A stretch of 64,000 nucleotides of DNA from positions 17,731,579-17,795,578 of the forward strand of contig OZ234500.1 of assembly GCA_965153455.1 (NCBI GenBank), in the 5' to 3' direction. Positions 36,590-47,967 of the stretch are shown one piece after another. Numbering within the stretch: the stretch's first letter is position 1; each line of letters begins with the position of its first letter. The position numbers and the translations under genes are program-made. The DNA comes from Sphagnum compactum (lineage: Eukaryota > Bryophyta > Sphagnopsida > Sphagnales). The notes under the pieces were generated by a model, which was given only the letters and a program-made list of their open reading frames with translations, did no database searches and was not told the origin of the DNA.

Positions 36590-37030
36590 ATGGTGAAAAC
36601 TCCTCTTTTTGTTTTTTTTTTCCTTCCCCACCATTTGGGTTTTTTTTCCTTGTTTTTTGATTTTTCACCCCCCTTGTTTTCCTTTTTTTTCCTTGCTTCT
36701 TTTGTCCCCACTCCCCTTTTTTTTTTTTTTTTTTTTTTTTGTACGCCCCTACCTTTTATTCTTTCTTTCATCCCCCATTTTGTTTTTAAATTTTTTCTTT
36801 GGTTACTAACCCCCCTTTTTGTTTCGTTTTCATTTTACACCCTATGTTTTTTTCCTTTTTTCTTTTGTTCCCACCCCCACATTTTCCCTTTTTCTTCTTC
36901 TTGCCCCTTTTTTTCCCCTCTACTTAGTCTTGCCAATATTTTTCCCTTCTTCGTATTGCCTTTCTTCTTTTTTTTTCATTTTTTTTCGGGTCCTTCCCCA
37001 TTTTTTTATTGCCATTTCATGCCCCCCCCC
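36590..37030. repeat. 430-bp pyrimidine (T/C) tract
   Basis: The + strand is almost entirely T and C here, including 24 T at 36717-36740. Apparent Phe/Pro/Leu-rich frames on + and Lys-rich frames on - are products of the composition and are not genes. Confidence 0.8.
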
Positions 37031-37602
37031 ATGCCTCTTTGGGAGATCAAAAAAATTCGGTCACCATCAAATATTAGGGGTGTATCGAATGGAGATAAAA
37101 GAATTTCAGTTGCCATTGGATAGTGTAGGTGTATTCACATACCCCCATTGTTGAATGGTAATCAAAGAATTTCGAACACCATCCTTCACGCTCACACCAT
37201 CAGATGGTGAACAAAACTTTTTGGTTGCTTAAGAAGGAAAGCGAAAGAGGATTTTTTTTTCCCCAAAATGATAGCACAGGCCCCCACACCTTTCGGTCGC
37301 CATCCGATGGTGGGCGTATGTTGGATGGCAAGTGATAAAAAAATCCCTTCCCCCCCCCCCCTCCCCCCCCCTTGAATGACTTTTTGAGCGACCAAAAAAT
37401 TTTAGTCGCCATTTGATGGTGGGGGTGTGTCGAAGTGACCAAAAAAACTCGATTGCCATTTGACACACCCCCATAATTTGATGGCAACCAAAATTTTTTG
37501 GTCACCATCCAACCATGGCAAGGGGGCTATTTGACATGCCCCCCTTTTGTGGTAACCAAAAAGTTTTGGTTGCCACAAAGAGGGGTGATTAAAAAAATTT
37601 CA

Positions 37603-37670
37603 TGTCAGAACGAACGTCAACATGACACCTGACACAAAATGGCCATGTCACGTTGGTTTTGACAACCCTA
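37603..37670 (-). repeat. Right member of the 64/68-bp inverted repeat
   Basis: Read on the minus strand it starts TAGGGTTGTCAAAACC and passes through CCATTTTGTGTCAGG, mirroring 32393-32456. Its outer 11 bases also serve as the right end of the candidate hAT element. Confidence 0.65.
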
Positions 37671-38132
37671 CTTGTGGCGATAGAAAACTTTTGGTCACTA
37701 ATCCTACAATAACCAAAATTTTTTATCACCATTTTTATGACAATCAAAAAAATTTCGTTGCCAATCATATGATGACCAAATTTGTTTTTGTTCACCATAC
37801 GTAAAACGACTAAAAACTTTCACTTTGGATTTTGATCATCTAATCAACATTGGATTGATCTCCACCATTGATTTGGTAATGAAATTTGCTAGTGTTTGAT
37901 AATAAAAACCAAACCTTGCAATTTAAATTCATATTTTCCTTTGAGGTGTGAGGGCCTTGTGTGTTGTGCCATATAACTTGGGAGGGAGGGGTGAAATCTT
38001 TATGGGTGTTTGAAGTTTTAGATCATCATATTGCATTTGCAATTGGTGTTGAATTTTAGTTATAATCCTAAAGGTGGAGTTCGATCATATTATTACATAC
38101 CCTAATTATATTAATCCAACCTATTGTTCCTG

Positions 38133-39590
38133 TGTTTTTTATGGAAGGAAGGCGAAATGTGTGGAGTCCATGGTATTTGATGTCACAAAACAAACTAAAT
38201 AAAATAGAATGTAAGTTTTGCAACAATGTCATTTCATATCGCAAGGATCTAATGCTCTTCCATTTGGGTTATCGATATTATAGCAACGGGCGAGCTAGAG
38301 TTACAATGTGTTCAAAGGCGTAGTCACACATAAAGGCCATATTTGCTTGGTATGTGGAAAATTTGTCCTTCCACCAGTAAACAACATGGAAGTATCAACC
38401 CATTACCCTTTTGGGCGAATAGAGCATGTGGTCATTCAAACACTGAATTCTAATGTCAAAGGAAAATCTATTTCGATGTCTCAAATGGAAGGGGCTCAAA
38501 TTTGCACCTTGCCTACAAACAACATAGGGTTTTAATAAATTCACAAATAATAACATTCGAATCTTTTGATAAGTTTCATTGTTCAAGGGATTGAATTCAG
38601 CCAAAAAATAGGATTTGGACAAGAAGTGGGCAACTTCTTTTATGAAGTGAACATCTTTTTCAATGTTGTGTGACACTCAACGTTCATAAAAGTTGTGAAA
38701 GTAACCTTCAAGTTTTGAACCTACTACAAACCCCCATCATACCATGGATTGCACACATATTTGTTAGAACAATCCAAGGTCAATGTGTCCAAACATGTAA
38801 CCGAGAAGATGCAAAATTTGATTCATAAATATGGAGCAACCATTTGTTATAATGGTTGGAACAACATTGCATAACGTCCATTGTTGAACATAATATTTGC
38901 TTGTCCAAGTGACAATGTATTCATAGGTTCCATTGACACAACTAGGGAACAAAAGGATGCCCATTACATACATAATGCATTGGTTGGATACATCAAAACC
39001 ATTGGAGTCAACAACATTGAACAAATTTGTATAGACAATGATTCGAACATGAGAAATGTAGCTAAACTTTTAATCATTATTTTCTAAGTCTTTACTTTCA
39101 AGGTTATGTTGCTCATTATTTGGATTCACTATTTGAAAATTGGGGGAAAACAACATGGGTGAAGCAAATTGTGATTTTTTTGTTTTTTTTCATACGACAA
39201 CACTTTGCACCACTAGTAATATTTCATTGTAATGAGACTAATTTAATGTCTTTAAACCCCATTGAAGCATGATTTGCAACCAATTTTTTAATGGTTAAGA
39301 GGTCTTTCAAGTTGAGATTTACCATTGAACAAATTGTTGTTAATTTTAATTGCAGAACTTTTATAAACACATTGTGTGGCACCCATTGTTACAAGTCGAT
39401 CACTAAGGCGAGAGTTGTTGGAGCTAACATTAGGAGGGAAAGGTTTAAGGATACTTGTGCCAATTTTGTGCACATGGTGAACTAGTCTTAGTGTCATTGA
39501 AAACATTCAATGGCAAACAACCTTGCATGGGAGGGTGTGGTTTTTCATGAAGAGAAAATGGTGATTAGTAGAAGTATCACAAGTGTAACA
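38133..39590 (+). pseudogene. Broken BED zinc finger/DUF659 hAT-like transposase
   Basis: The start encodes a BED-type finger (CKFCNNVISYRKD, then FHLGY). A linker with MEGAQI and TNNIGF follows. The DUF659 core comes next: GWNNIA, LLNIIFACPSDNVFIGSID, VNNIEQICIDNDSNMRNVAK (about 38840-39070; family form VVQVVTDNASNM). The conserved tail follows, with A-x-FATNFLMVKRS near 39267-39305, in which the usual TRFAT arginine is a TGA stop (39270-39272). At least four frame changes or stops make it non-functional. The C-terminal dimerisation region is not visible. It probably belonged to the family that mobilised the neighbouring palindrome element, but that link is inference from position. Confidence 0.85.
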
Positions 39591-41040
39591 ACACACATCC
39601 ACTCACCCACCCAAAACAACATCATTGCCAAAACAACATAATAAAATTAGAGCTTTGAATCAGTTTACAATTGAGAGAAACCCTAATAACCCACCACCAT
39701 GAACAACAACAGCGAAAGAGGTGCGAAGAAGTGGAAATAGCACGAAAAAGAAGAAAGAAAAAGGAGAGGTGTGAAAATAGGCACGAATAATTAACAAAAA
39801 ACATGAAAACAATGTGTGGAATATAAACAAACATTAACAAAGAGGGACTTGTACTAACAATCTAACAATGGGCATCAGGCCCACCATCATTATTATGTTC
39901 TTGCAACATTCAACCTTGCCATTGTTAACACGTTCTTACAACGACAGGAAAGTTTTTTATTCTTATTTTTAAATTTATCATTTTAATTTAATAGTTTTTT
40001 AAATTTTTGATTTGATTTTATTTGTTTATTTATTTTTTAGGGTTTTCTTGGGCTTTTATGTCCTAGTGTTTTGGGGGTAGCCCTTTGTCTTGTATGGTTC
40101 CTTCTTTATGTCCTCCGTTGGTTTGAGATGCCCCTTGTCCACATTGTTTTAGCCCTTACACTTCCAACAACCTCTTAAGGCATGTCAAGAGTGCTCATAC
40201 TAATGCTAGCCTCATTTCCTAGGTTAGCTAAGTTGTTTTGTTTTTGCAGGTGTCCTTCTCACCTTCCTGTGTTTCATCCTAGTTTTATCCCCTTTATTTC
40301 TTGGGGTTGGTTTAAGGTTCAGTCTAGTTTCATTTTGGGGTTGTTTGAGGCTCATTTCGCGTGCCTTTGATTATTTCATGGGATCCTTTGAACCATCTAG
40401 GACGATGTCAAATAAGCTTTTCGCTTACCCTTTGACCGAATAACTCGAGATTCCATGGTTCCTTTTCCTCTTGTTGCCACATTGGTGTTTGTGCTATATT
40501 TGAAGAGGTTGTTTAGACCAACGAGAGGTTTTTGCTCGCCTTAGGAGGTTTATGGCGGGTGATTAGTCTTCTATTCAAGAGGAATCCGCTCATGCCTCAT
40601 GTGCTCCCCATTTTCACCGTTGATTCTTCAACCACTCATTTTTGTTGATGTTTAATGTTGGGTAAAGTTGAAAAATATAGTGGTGTTACTAAAGTTTTTC
40701 AACCCATGACACTAGCAAAACCATTGACGAAGCTTTTTGTGATTACCCCCAATTAAGAAACTGTCCCCTTTTTTTTAATCCTTTTCCCCTACTTTTTGTT
40801 AATTTTTTTTTCAATTTTCAATTTCAATGTATCGGTATCTTTTTATTTTCTAGCGTTCAATGAAGATCATAAGATGGATCACATCCTTAATTAATTTTTA
40901 TTTCTAATTATCATTATATAATCACGTCTAATAGTGATTTTCGTAACATTTAAATATAATTTATAATTCGTTTAAGTTAATTCTTTTCCTAACCTGACCT
41001 GGTTCTTCTCCTAACCTAACTTTGTAGCTCTTTGTAACTT
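39591..41040. other. Intergenic DNA, no gene recognised
   Basis: T-rich stretches at 39950-40045 and 40760-40850 and moderately balanced sequence at 40060-40640 show no family motif. The word CTAACCTAAC recurs near 40990-41020. Confidence 0.45.
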
Positions 41041-41680
41041 ACTGTTGTCATTGCTGCCACGGTTGCTTTAGCAACAGATGAAGCCTCAACTCGGACATCT
41101 ATAGCAGTTGCTTCCACAACTGCCTTGGTAGCTGCACAATGTGTGGAAGTTTGCAGAACGTATGGGAGCTGATCGAGATCACATGCCAGCTATTGTTAGC
41201 TCTTCAGTCAATGTTGGATCAGCCAGGGATATCATGACATTAAGAGCTTTAGCTGAAACTTGTGAGTAGATTTCTATTCACCAAAAGCCACATAAGCTAT
41301 AATAGATAGCCTATAGAACTTGTTTGTTCGGTCTAGTTGCATTTTGAACAATTTCTGAACTAAATTCCGAACATGATGTTGAGTCTAACCAGAAATCCTA
41401 GCACTTATGTTGAACAGTGAGGAACCTCTGGATTGTTTATTCTTTGAATTTGGGGTTTGCAACATTAAGGGGAGTAGCAACACTGAGAGCAAGACGAGTG
41501 AAGGAGGAGTAGAGTCTAGCATCAATAGTTCCATATGAGAGGGCATCCAGTTGTGATTAATGTTGCTACAGTGGATGAGGCTGCTGAGAGTGAAGCAGAG
41601 AATAGCTGCCATGAGCTTCTTGCAAGGGTGCTGAATTCTTGAAAAGGGGCAAGAATGTTCAAGACGTTAATTGTTGATAT
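41041..41680 (+). pseudogene. VAN3-binding protein-like (DUF828) gene fragment, two exons
   Basis: Segment 41041-41261 encodes [13 protein letters not shown], then after a one-base insertion in the T run at 41150-41152, [17 protein letters not shown] and ARDIMTL. This is the signature of the DUF828 domain of VAN3-binding/FORKED-type proteins, which act in vesicle traffic during auxin-guided vein patterning. The donor GTGAGT at 41262 is intact. The next exon starts at 41463 (LRGVATLRARRVKE), but its acceptor reads AA in place of AG at 41461-41462. Further pieces PYERASSCD, VATVDEAAESEAE and ELLARG then AEFLKRG follow in other frames. The PH-like C-terminal domain is missing. It is a dead fragment that once had introns. 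Confidence 0.85.
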
Positions 41681-42299
41681 TCATCCAGTTTTGAGTGGGG
41701 TGCAACCTGCAATTGCAAGCTTGCACATTGACCTTTATAGCTGCACATATCTAGGATGATCACATCAACTGAATCCTCTCATGCAGAGTCTCTGAAAGTT
41801 TTGTATTGTACTATAAGCGATTTGTGCCACACCCTTGTCTAAGTGTATCTTTGCTACATGTGTCAAATGGCAGGGATTTACACTGGAAGACTATATTTGT
41901 TGGGTTGGTTGGATACAGAAGTTGGTCTAACTCTGCTTTCATGAGTTGTACAATGTAGCACCAAGTTCACTTTGTTATTGAATCATTGGCAGAATTTTAA
42001 TGGGGATCTCACATTGTGCTTTGGACTGAGATGATCATCCTTGATTTTTGATCCAAATTATGATGCCCTTGATGTTCTCCACATGGTTTCACTCTCTTTT
42101 TCCCCATTCCTAGTTTGGTTTGTGTTTGAATTTTTCCATCCTTTAATGTTCCTCTTCTTTCTTGGTTTTCTTGGTCATTTCCTTCTTTGTTATGTGTTGT
42201 TTAGCTAGCCAGCATCACAGTTGAATCTTCCTGCTACTGCTGGTCTTGTGATAGAAACTCAGTTATGTTCTTGTTGAGTTAGCCACAACATGGCTGTCC

Positions 42300-43960
42300 T
42301 TGTATTACTACCAATCCTGTGACAGAAAGTCAGTAAATTGGTTACTGTACTACACCATTAACCTCAATGCACAACTGCTAGGAGCTGCTGATGTAATGAG
42401 GATGTGCTCAAAAAATGTGCAACAATCTTGGGGACTGCATCTCCACCCTTGTAAGTTGTTAGACCCCCCAATGTTGCAGTCTATGCTTGGTCAAAACATT
42501 GGTGTTGAACATGCATAGCTCTGAAGCCATGTACCTGGGAAATCTTTGTGACCATCTTTCTCTCGTTGGGCAAGAGTTACTTCCTACCTTTGAAAACTTG
42601 GAAGTAGGACGTGGTGATATAGGGCTGGTGCTTATAAGTGAGGCAGTGGCAAAGACCAGTGATGGGAATGCCAAATTGTGCTAAAATTAGAGGATGAAAG
42701 GGCAGCAACCAAAGAGGGGTTGTCAGAAACTGGGAACAAAAGCCAAACTGGTGTGGGGCCAAAGTAGGGGAACACTTGCACCAAAATGGAGTAGAATAGC
42801 AGGTGGGTATGCCAGCTTACGTGGGGAATTTAGGACATCAATGCTTGACATGCATTAAACACCTTTTCCATGAGGTTCATATCCTTACGCGTGGTTATTC
42901 TGATTTATTAGTTATGTGCCATCTCCTGCTTGTTTCGTGAATCCTTCCCTTCTTTTTTCAAGTCTGAAATCTGAGCACTTCTTTGTATGCAGGTAGTATG
43001 GGTAGTATATCAGTCCACAGTGGAACAACTTCTGGAATACTTGTAGATATTTCTTTCTGGAAAGAAGGTGAAGTCTAGGAGGAAGGTCAAATTGACAAAC
43101 GGCAGAAGAACATTACAAGCCACTACCTGGTCCTCAGTTCCCATGGCAAGGCTTCATGGCATTGGACACAACTTGTCTGTTTAGTCTGTGAAGAGGAGGC
43201 TGTCAAAGCTCCTTTCTTGGGGCAAAGGGGCTGAGTGTGGACTTGGGATAAACAACTGAAAGGCTTGTTGAACATATAAGAAGAGCTCTAGTTCAGCTCT
43301 CTCATAGAAGGGGAAGCTAGGCAAGCATGTGTAGCTATGGAATCTGATCTTAAGATTTTAGACAGCTTTGGAAGACTGATGCTTGCCTGTACCCTATGTT
43401 GTTTTCTGGATATAAAAAGTTGGCATTGAGGATCACTTCATGAGACATGTTGAAGCTGGACTGAAAGATTGGTTAGAACTTTGGTGTTACCGTCGGATCA
43501 GCAAGACACATGAATATACACTTCATGGAGGAGGGAGGTCACTGTTAGGAGTGCAGTTGTGGAGTAGGGCTCAGAGAGCTTTGGAGTCCTCTTGGATAGA
43601 TGCATCAATGTTTTAAGGATCTCCTGGAGATATGAACGGCTGTCTCTCTACACTGAGACAAAGTTCTGAGGTAAAGGTTGTTCCTAATATGTGGGTGGGG
43701 TTCCAAGCAAATGACCATGACAAAGGCCTGGCTTGGAGGCCCAATGGTGGATTTATTTGAGTCAAACACTCTATCTCCAAATTCACATGAGATTCTTCTC
43801 CAAGGAATATGTCTTAACAGCTCAGGTTCTGTTTCTGTGCTGTTCTTTTGGTGGTATTTGTGTTGTTGACTGATGAGCCTCTCAACTTGCATTCCTTGTG
43901 TTTCTTGTCTTGAACTGCTCATATATGGATTGAAGCATAAAAACATTTAAGGGAATTTCC
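42300..43960 (+). pseudogene. Unidentified exon-like fragments between two gene relics
   Basis: Coding-like pieces in broken frames include AQLLGAADVMRMCSKNVQQ (about 42369-42425), MYLGNLCDHLSLVGQELLP (about 42530-42590), KNITSHYLVLSSHGKASWHW (about 43106-43166) and ERLVEHIRRALVQLSHRR (about 43259-43312). I cannot assign a family. They lie on the same strand as the flanking relics and may be more captured exons. Boundaries are approximate. Confidence 0.35.
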
Positions 43961-44408
43961 TGTTCCATAGGATTCAGGTGACTTCTAACATGTGGAGCTT
44001 GTTACAAGACTCCAAGAACATGTGCATACCAATCTTTTGGGTGGGTATGTAAAAATAGTCTACTGGGTTTGACTTACTGCTATGATTTATAGGAAGGAAA
44101 GGGGCTAGTGGTGAGTAGGAGCCCCACAGAGTCTACTGTTCTTGCATGGGGTCTAAAGGTAGGCAAGAATGTTGTTCTTTTCAAGGGAAATGTTGATCCA
44201 GTTTCCTGGTTGCTTTCATATATGAGATCAGGGACACATTTGTAGATATTATGATGGAATTGATATTGAAATGTCCATTGTATTTGCTTTAGTTGAATTT
44301 CTGTAGGTGAAAAAGAGCATGTGTTTGCATGGCCTTGCAGGATGGAGTTGCTGCTTTCCTTTTTCCTCTGACTTAAAACGACTTTCTTTTGGTTTTTTGT
44401 GGATTCAG

Positions 44409-44958
44409 CTTGGCATGAACTTCAAGTACACAAAGCATAATGTGCCTGTGCTTCATATTGAAACTTTTAACTCCACAAAGAAACATCTAGAATAGTCGTC
44501 AAGGTTAGAATTTCCTTGAACATGTCCTTCATAAAACTGTGCTGGTACATTGGTACTTGTTTTGCATCAGCCCTTGAAAACTTGAGACTATTTTAAAAGT
44601 TTTGCTTTCTTGTAGCATCTTGTATAGGTTGTATTTATAGTAAACTGTAAAGTTTACATACTTTTAGTTTGATTGAGCATTGGACCAACAACTGAGCTTC
44701 ACAACACTTCACATCAGTTTGCAGCTAAAATTGGTGAGTGTCATTTGTCCTTGATGAAATGTGGCTGAGTAAAACTAGCCTTTCAATCTTGACTTAGCAT
44801 ATTCTTAATTTGATATATTGGGTGTTTCTGGCTTACACACACAGACAAGTGATGGCAAGGTGCACCTGCACTGGAAGGGAGCAGCAGAGATCATTTTGGA
44901 CCTGTGCTCATTATGGATGGACTCTGATTGCAATGTGCATAGATTGACCTCAGAGAAG
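44409..44958 (+). pseudogene. Plasma-membrane-type Ca2+-ATPase (ACA8/9/10-like) fragment, two exons and an intron
   Basis: Exon 44409-44503 encodes LGMNFKYTKH and FNSTKKH, then after a small deletion IVVK, matching the nucleotide-binding domain of autoinhibited Ca2+-ATPases (family form LGMNF, FNSEKKRGGVAVK). A GT donor at 44504 and an AG acceptor before 44845 bound an intron. Exon 44845-44958 (38 codons) reads TSDGKVHLHWKGAAEIILD, including the KGA motif of the ATP-binding pocket, and ends SEK at a GT donor. The pump normally exceeds 1000 residues; only about 70 are present, so this is a fragment. Confidence 0.85.
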
Positions 44959-45884
44959 GTGTGGTCCAATTTTTGCATTATTTGTTGCCATTGTCAACTC
45001 TTCAAGACCTCTAAAGCTGCTGTGATATGCAAGTCTCCTCACAAGTTCTTACATTCTTGTGAAGGTGCTATGATTTCTGGCTCCATTCTGTGTCTATCAT
45101 CTCTATTTACTCTATATTGACATTTCACGGTTTGGTTATCCCTTCAACAATCTTCCGATGGCTTTTTGTTTTTAATTTGTCATTTTAGAGTTACTATGAC
45201 TATTTGTGTGTGATCAGAAAACTAATCTCTAGAGAACAACTGAGCACATTGTATTGAGTATAGTATGGTGAAGTCAACTATTGTTTTATGCATGCCAGTT
45301 TTGCCCACAATTTTATTTGAGGATATTTGGGATTCAAAGGTCATGATGGGACTCTGGTGTGCCTAATATGAAGGATGGAGTATGTATACTCTCATTGGAT
45401 AAGGGAATGGTGTGGAGTAAAGCAGATGTTGCTTTCGTACACTAGTTGCTTGAAGCTGGTTCCATGGTTGCAAAGTCTACACTTGTTATTCTTCTCATAG
45501 GTGAAAGTTTGATTTGTCTCAAGGTGTAGTGCAAGTTCTAGCAAAGTTTTATGGTGGTTCTCCAACAAAAGCGCAAAGGCACAATATAAAGAAACTAGTG
45601 CCGTCCCTTGACTACCTTATACAATGCTGCTGGATTGCCCTGTGCCATGTGGCAAATGCTGACACAAAGGAGAATTTTTTTCTATTTTGATTGGTGGTCC
45701 AGAGGGGCATGAAGAGGAGGTTTGTCAGCTCCACAGTTCTTTGTGTTGGTTCATCTCTTTGATATGTTTAGGTGTCAAGTCAATTTGTCTCTTGTCGATG
45801 TGAGCTAAGAAAGTTACACCAGTTGTGATGGCTATTGAGTTCAAAATCCTGAAGAATTTCCTTTTACATGTTATGTTAACCAGA

Positions 45885-46066
45885 AGTTGGATTAAATTTC
45901 AAACAAACAAACCCTTATTTGGTGTGAGAGCACATTCAATGAGGAGCTTTACATCAGCAAGCTCGAGAGGGGACCACAAATGCATAAAAGGGAAAGGGAG
46001 GCATTGAGGATTGCCTCTGAAATTAAAGGGCAGACAACACATAATGTTCCTAGTTGTCATACCCTC
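45885..46066 (+). pseudogene. Ataxin-2 homologue (CID3/CID4-like) LsmAD fragment
   Basis: One frame gives WIKFQTNKPLFGV; after a one-base shift the next gives STFNEELYISKLERGPQM, then KREREALRIASEIKGQTT. This matches the LsmAD region of plant Ataxin-2/CID proteins (family form LFGVKSTFDEELYTTKLERG, and IAREIEAETT). These proteins bind poly(A)-binding protein in RNA granules. The Sm-like domain and PAM2 motif are not seen. It is a short dead fragment on the same strand as the VAN3-binding and ACA relics. Confidence 0.75.
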
Positions 46067-46129
46067 ATTTCCCCATAAAGAGAACCATTTGATGAATATG
46101 TCATTGAGCGAATGTTTTTGCTCACTGTT

Positions 46130-47967
46130 GGATGCAAATGAAATAACATGAGCCACACTCACATACGTAGGGAACTACTTTTGGGAGAATTTTAAAAAAA
46201 ATATTAAAAAAAAAGTTTTCAAGAAAAAAATCTTTATATTATTATGATAAGGTTTATGTAAAAGGTTAGAATATTTAACAAGTGCACTTTTGAAAGCTTT
46301 TTATTCTTTAGATATTTTAAAAATTAATTCACATGTTCCAATCATATATTATGAACCTTATTATATAAAAAAAATTATGCTTTCACACCATATTAAATTA
46401 TTGTTTTTAAATGTGAAAAATTAAACATGCGTTACACTTGATGTGATTCATGTTAGTGTGATTGCACCTTGTTATTTATGGTTTGTCATGCGAACTCTAG
46501 GTCACCATACCAGTGTCTAGTTAGTAAAGGTTCATCACTCATGTTTCCTTCAGTTGAAGTTGCAACAACCATTCAAGTTCTATTTGGACCCAAGATGTCC
46601 AAGTGTTCTTGAGGATGTCTATAGGTTTGCAACTTTTCTATGTGTTCATTATTGTCTTTGCATATTGTATAATGTTTATTTGGATGTTGATATTTATTTG
46701 ATGCATAATGTTACTTGCTTTAAAATATTATGAGTTTTGTTATGTTCATGTTTGCCATTGCATGAGTGTTTTGGGGGCTAGTTTGTCACATTTCATTGCC
46801 CTCAAACTCATGTTAACCTTTACAAATCCCTTTTTTTCAATTGTGTCCATTCAATATTTAGAATTTGCATTAGAATGTTATACCAATTCAACCAAAGTAA
46901 TTTTTTCATGACCTGACATTGACTATGTCATACCATCACAACATTTCATAAGGCTTGTCTAGCACATGTACAAGTGTGTCCTACGTAGGTAAAATGTGTC
47001 CCACTTCCAAAGTTCGAATGTTTCATTCATCAGGTGTCAAGATTTAAAACAATTAAGTATCTGAGATTTATGATCTATTCCGCTCAACATGGTTCTTGGT
47101 TGATTTTAAAAAGATAACCAATTTCATTCTTTCTAGGATGGAGAGACTTTGATGATAAGAGGAATTGAAGGGAAGGACTGACTTGTTTCTTTCTTAGACA
47201 ATTATTGTCTTTTTATTTTCTTTTTAGAGAAATAAAATTAACAAGCATATGTTAATTTCCTTTCCTTTGTGCATTCTATCTTGGAGTTTTCCAAGTGCAT
47301 TCTTACTTATCAAAATTTGGCAATCATAGAGATTGAGATTAAATGATATTAAGGAAGAAGCAAAAAGAGAGTAAAAAATCAAGGCTTAATTTCAAGGTCA
47401 TGAAGTTGGGGTAATTGACAATTATGTTGGCGTTGCTTTCACGTTGCCCATGTTGATGGGACAAATAGATTTTAGTAGAAGAATTTGTTAAAAAGCAAAT
47501 TGAACAAAGTTGAAAGGCTAAATGTGCACTACTTTGATGGGATTTTTCGTGTTATTGTTTTGTGCAAGAAATTTTAGGAAGGAAGGTGTTGTCTTGTAAG
47601 TCCCTTTATAATCATGAAATATACAATAAAAATAATAATATTGTTAGAGTTCAAGGCCAACGATAATTGGCTGAGCCATGTGATCATTAACCATATTTTC
47701 ATCCACCTTGAGAACGTGCATCCTTATGCACTTGCTCCACCTTCAAATTAAGCACGCAGTCCATTGAGTGTACCTTCAATGGTCAGTTCTTCATGTTGTT
47801 TACATTGGTCCTTTTGTGTGTGTTTCTATAGTATTATGCTTGTGTTTGCAAGATGCAAAGCTCAAATTTTGCACAAAAAGAACATATGTTGATGCTTTGC
47901 GTGGGGGGGGATTTAAAGTTTGGGATTTATGTGCATCAAACGACCATTTTTAGGGGGGTATTAAATA
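46130..47967. other. AT-rich intergenic DNA, no gene recognised
   Basis: A/T runs dominate 46185-46400. No repeat pairs or coding-like frames of note were found. Confidence 0.45.

Larger units (their letters stand above)
34928..37670. mobile_element. Candidate non-autonomous hAT-like element packed with palindromes
   Basis: The left end reads CAGGGTTGTCA (34928-34938) and the right end TGACAACCCTA (37660-37670), 11-base imperfect inverted ends of the hAT form YAGGG. Flanking 8-mers are CTTGTTGC and CTTGTGGC, a 7/8 match, as expected for the 8-bp hAT target duplication. The interior has no open transposase but contains about 25-30 small palindromes and long homopolymer runs (see the array entry). 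A broken hAT-like transposase lies 0.5 kb downstream. Caution: similar palindromes continue outside both ends, so either the host DNA already held the array or the true ends are elsewhere. Confidence 0.5.
34880..37800. repeat. Array of about 30 degenerate GGYRACCRAAA palindromes
   Basis: The repeated unit is a near-palindrome: GGCAACCGAAA followed by TTTTTCGGTCACCA, with R/Y wobble (GGTGACC, GGCAACC, GGCGACC and complements). Clear copies start near 34891, 35075, 35195, 35245, 35415, 35465, 35513, 35618, 35942, 35990, 36163, 36266, 37050, 37385, 37481, 37551 and 37675. A second hairpin, GAAAGCCCTC gac GAGGGCTTTC, occurs near 35569 with diverged copies near 35150 and 36205. Blocks around GCTATCATTTTGG also recur. 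Most variation is transitions, as if methylated cytosines had decayed. Clustered binding-site-like motifs occur in subterminal regions of plant DNA transposons. Confidence 0.8.

Noticed and set aside
36590-37123. 177-codon open frame on the plus strand
   Set aside because: It is a translation of a T/C-rich tract, almost all Phe, Pro, Leu and Ser, with no domain or splice context.
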